Of a stretch of 53,500 bases of DNA, positions 53,414-53,500 are shown in pieces (positions within the stretch are counted from its first letter, which is position 1; the number at the start of each line of letters is the position of its first letter). Source of the DNA: Chrysomallon squamiferum (lineage: Eukaryota; Mollusca; Gastropoda; Neomphalida; Peltospiridae). Made by a program: the position numbers and the translations under genes. Location of the stretch: positions 15,363,198-15,416,697 of the forward strand of contig CM022670.1 of the NCBI GenBank assembly GCA_012295275.1, in the 5' to 3' direction. The notes beneath the pieces are model-generated. The model did no database searches. It was not told where the DNA came from and saw nothing but the letters and a program-made list of their open reading frames with translations.

Positions 53414-53500
<87 letters not shown>
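51479..53500. other. Right-end intron or intergenic DNA
   Basis: Contains (ATT)n at 51577-51614, poly-A at 52020-52036, poly-T at 52336-52356, (TC)n at 52709-52766 followed by TA repeats, GT-rich DNA at 53280-53370, and (TC)n from 53417 to the window end, which cuts through it. Acceptor-like sites at 52375 and 52660 open short hydrophobic frames, none convincing. Confidence 0.55.

Overview
This is animal nuclear DNA. Coding exons are short and separated by AT-rich introns with GT-AG junctions. There are no operons, and a large share of the window is simple-sequence DNA: (TTA)n, (TTTA)n, (TATG)n, (GA)n/(CT)n, (GT)n/(CA)n and poly-T. The gene content (a uromodulin-type D8C/D10C membrane protein, a yellow/MRJP protein, a CBM14 chitin-binding peptide, TMEM200-like and STMND1-like genes) fits a lophotrochozoan invertebrate, most likely a mollusc. 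The species cannot be fixed from the sequence, and all identities come from reading translations, not from a database search.

Layout. At 1-5260 (+) lies a multi-exon gene for a single-pass membrane protein with a ten-cysteine D8C/D10C ectodomain. Its signal-peptide start is off the left edge. A complete, intronless yellow/major-royal-jelly gene (2558-3973, -) is nested in its third intron on the other strand. At 7241-8611 (+) a three-exon gene encodes a small secreted chitin-binding (peritrophin-A) protein. At 12335-13214 (-) a two-exon gene encodes a secreted acidic/helical protein of no recognised family. At 15518-16996 (-) a single coding exon encodes a TMEM200-like two-pass membrane protein.

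From about 17.1 kb to 39.5 kb I see no convincing gene. This desert holds microsatellites, a hAT-like MITE with target-site duplication (19233-19507), a 46-47-bp minisatellite (31380-31938) and a few orphan candidate first exons.

At 39.5-46.1 kb two two-exon genes on the minus strand look like tandem paralogues of the STMND1 (stathmin-domain-containing 1) type. Both start Met-Gly-Cys, share an intron of the same phase before an Ile-Leu-x-Gln motif, and have a perfect CRE palindrome (TGACGTCA) just upstream of the start codon. The right end holds a cysteine-rich open exon (about 50249-50482, -) and the first two coding exons of a gene running off the right edge (50917-51397, +).

The genes do not form an evident pathway. 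I did not find an obviously new molecular system. The most informative points are the nested gene, the paired STMND1-like genes with shared promoter motif, the repeated placement of microsatellites directly against splice acceptors, and several exons that lack their own ATG and would be missed by ORF calling.
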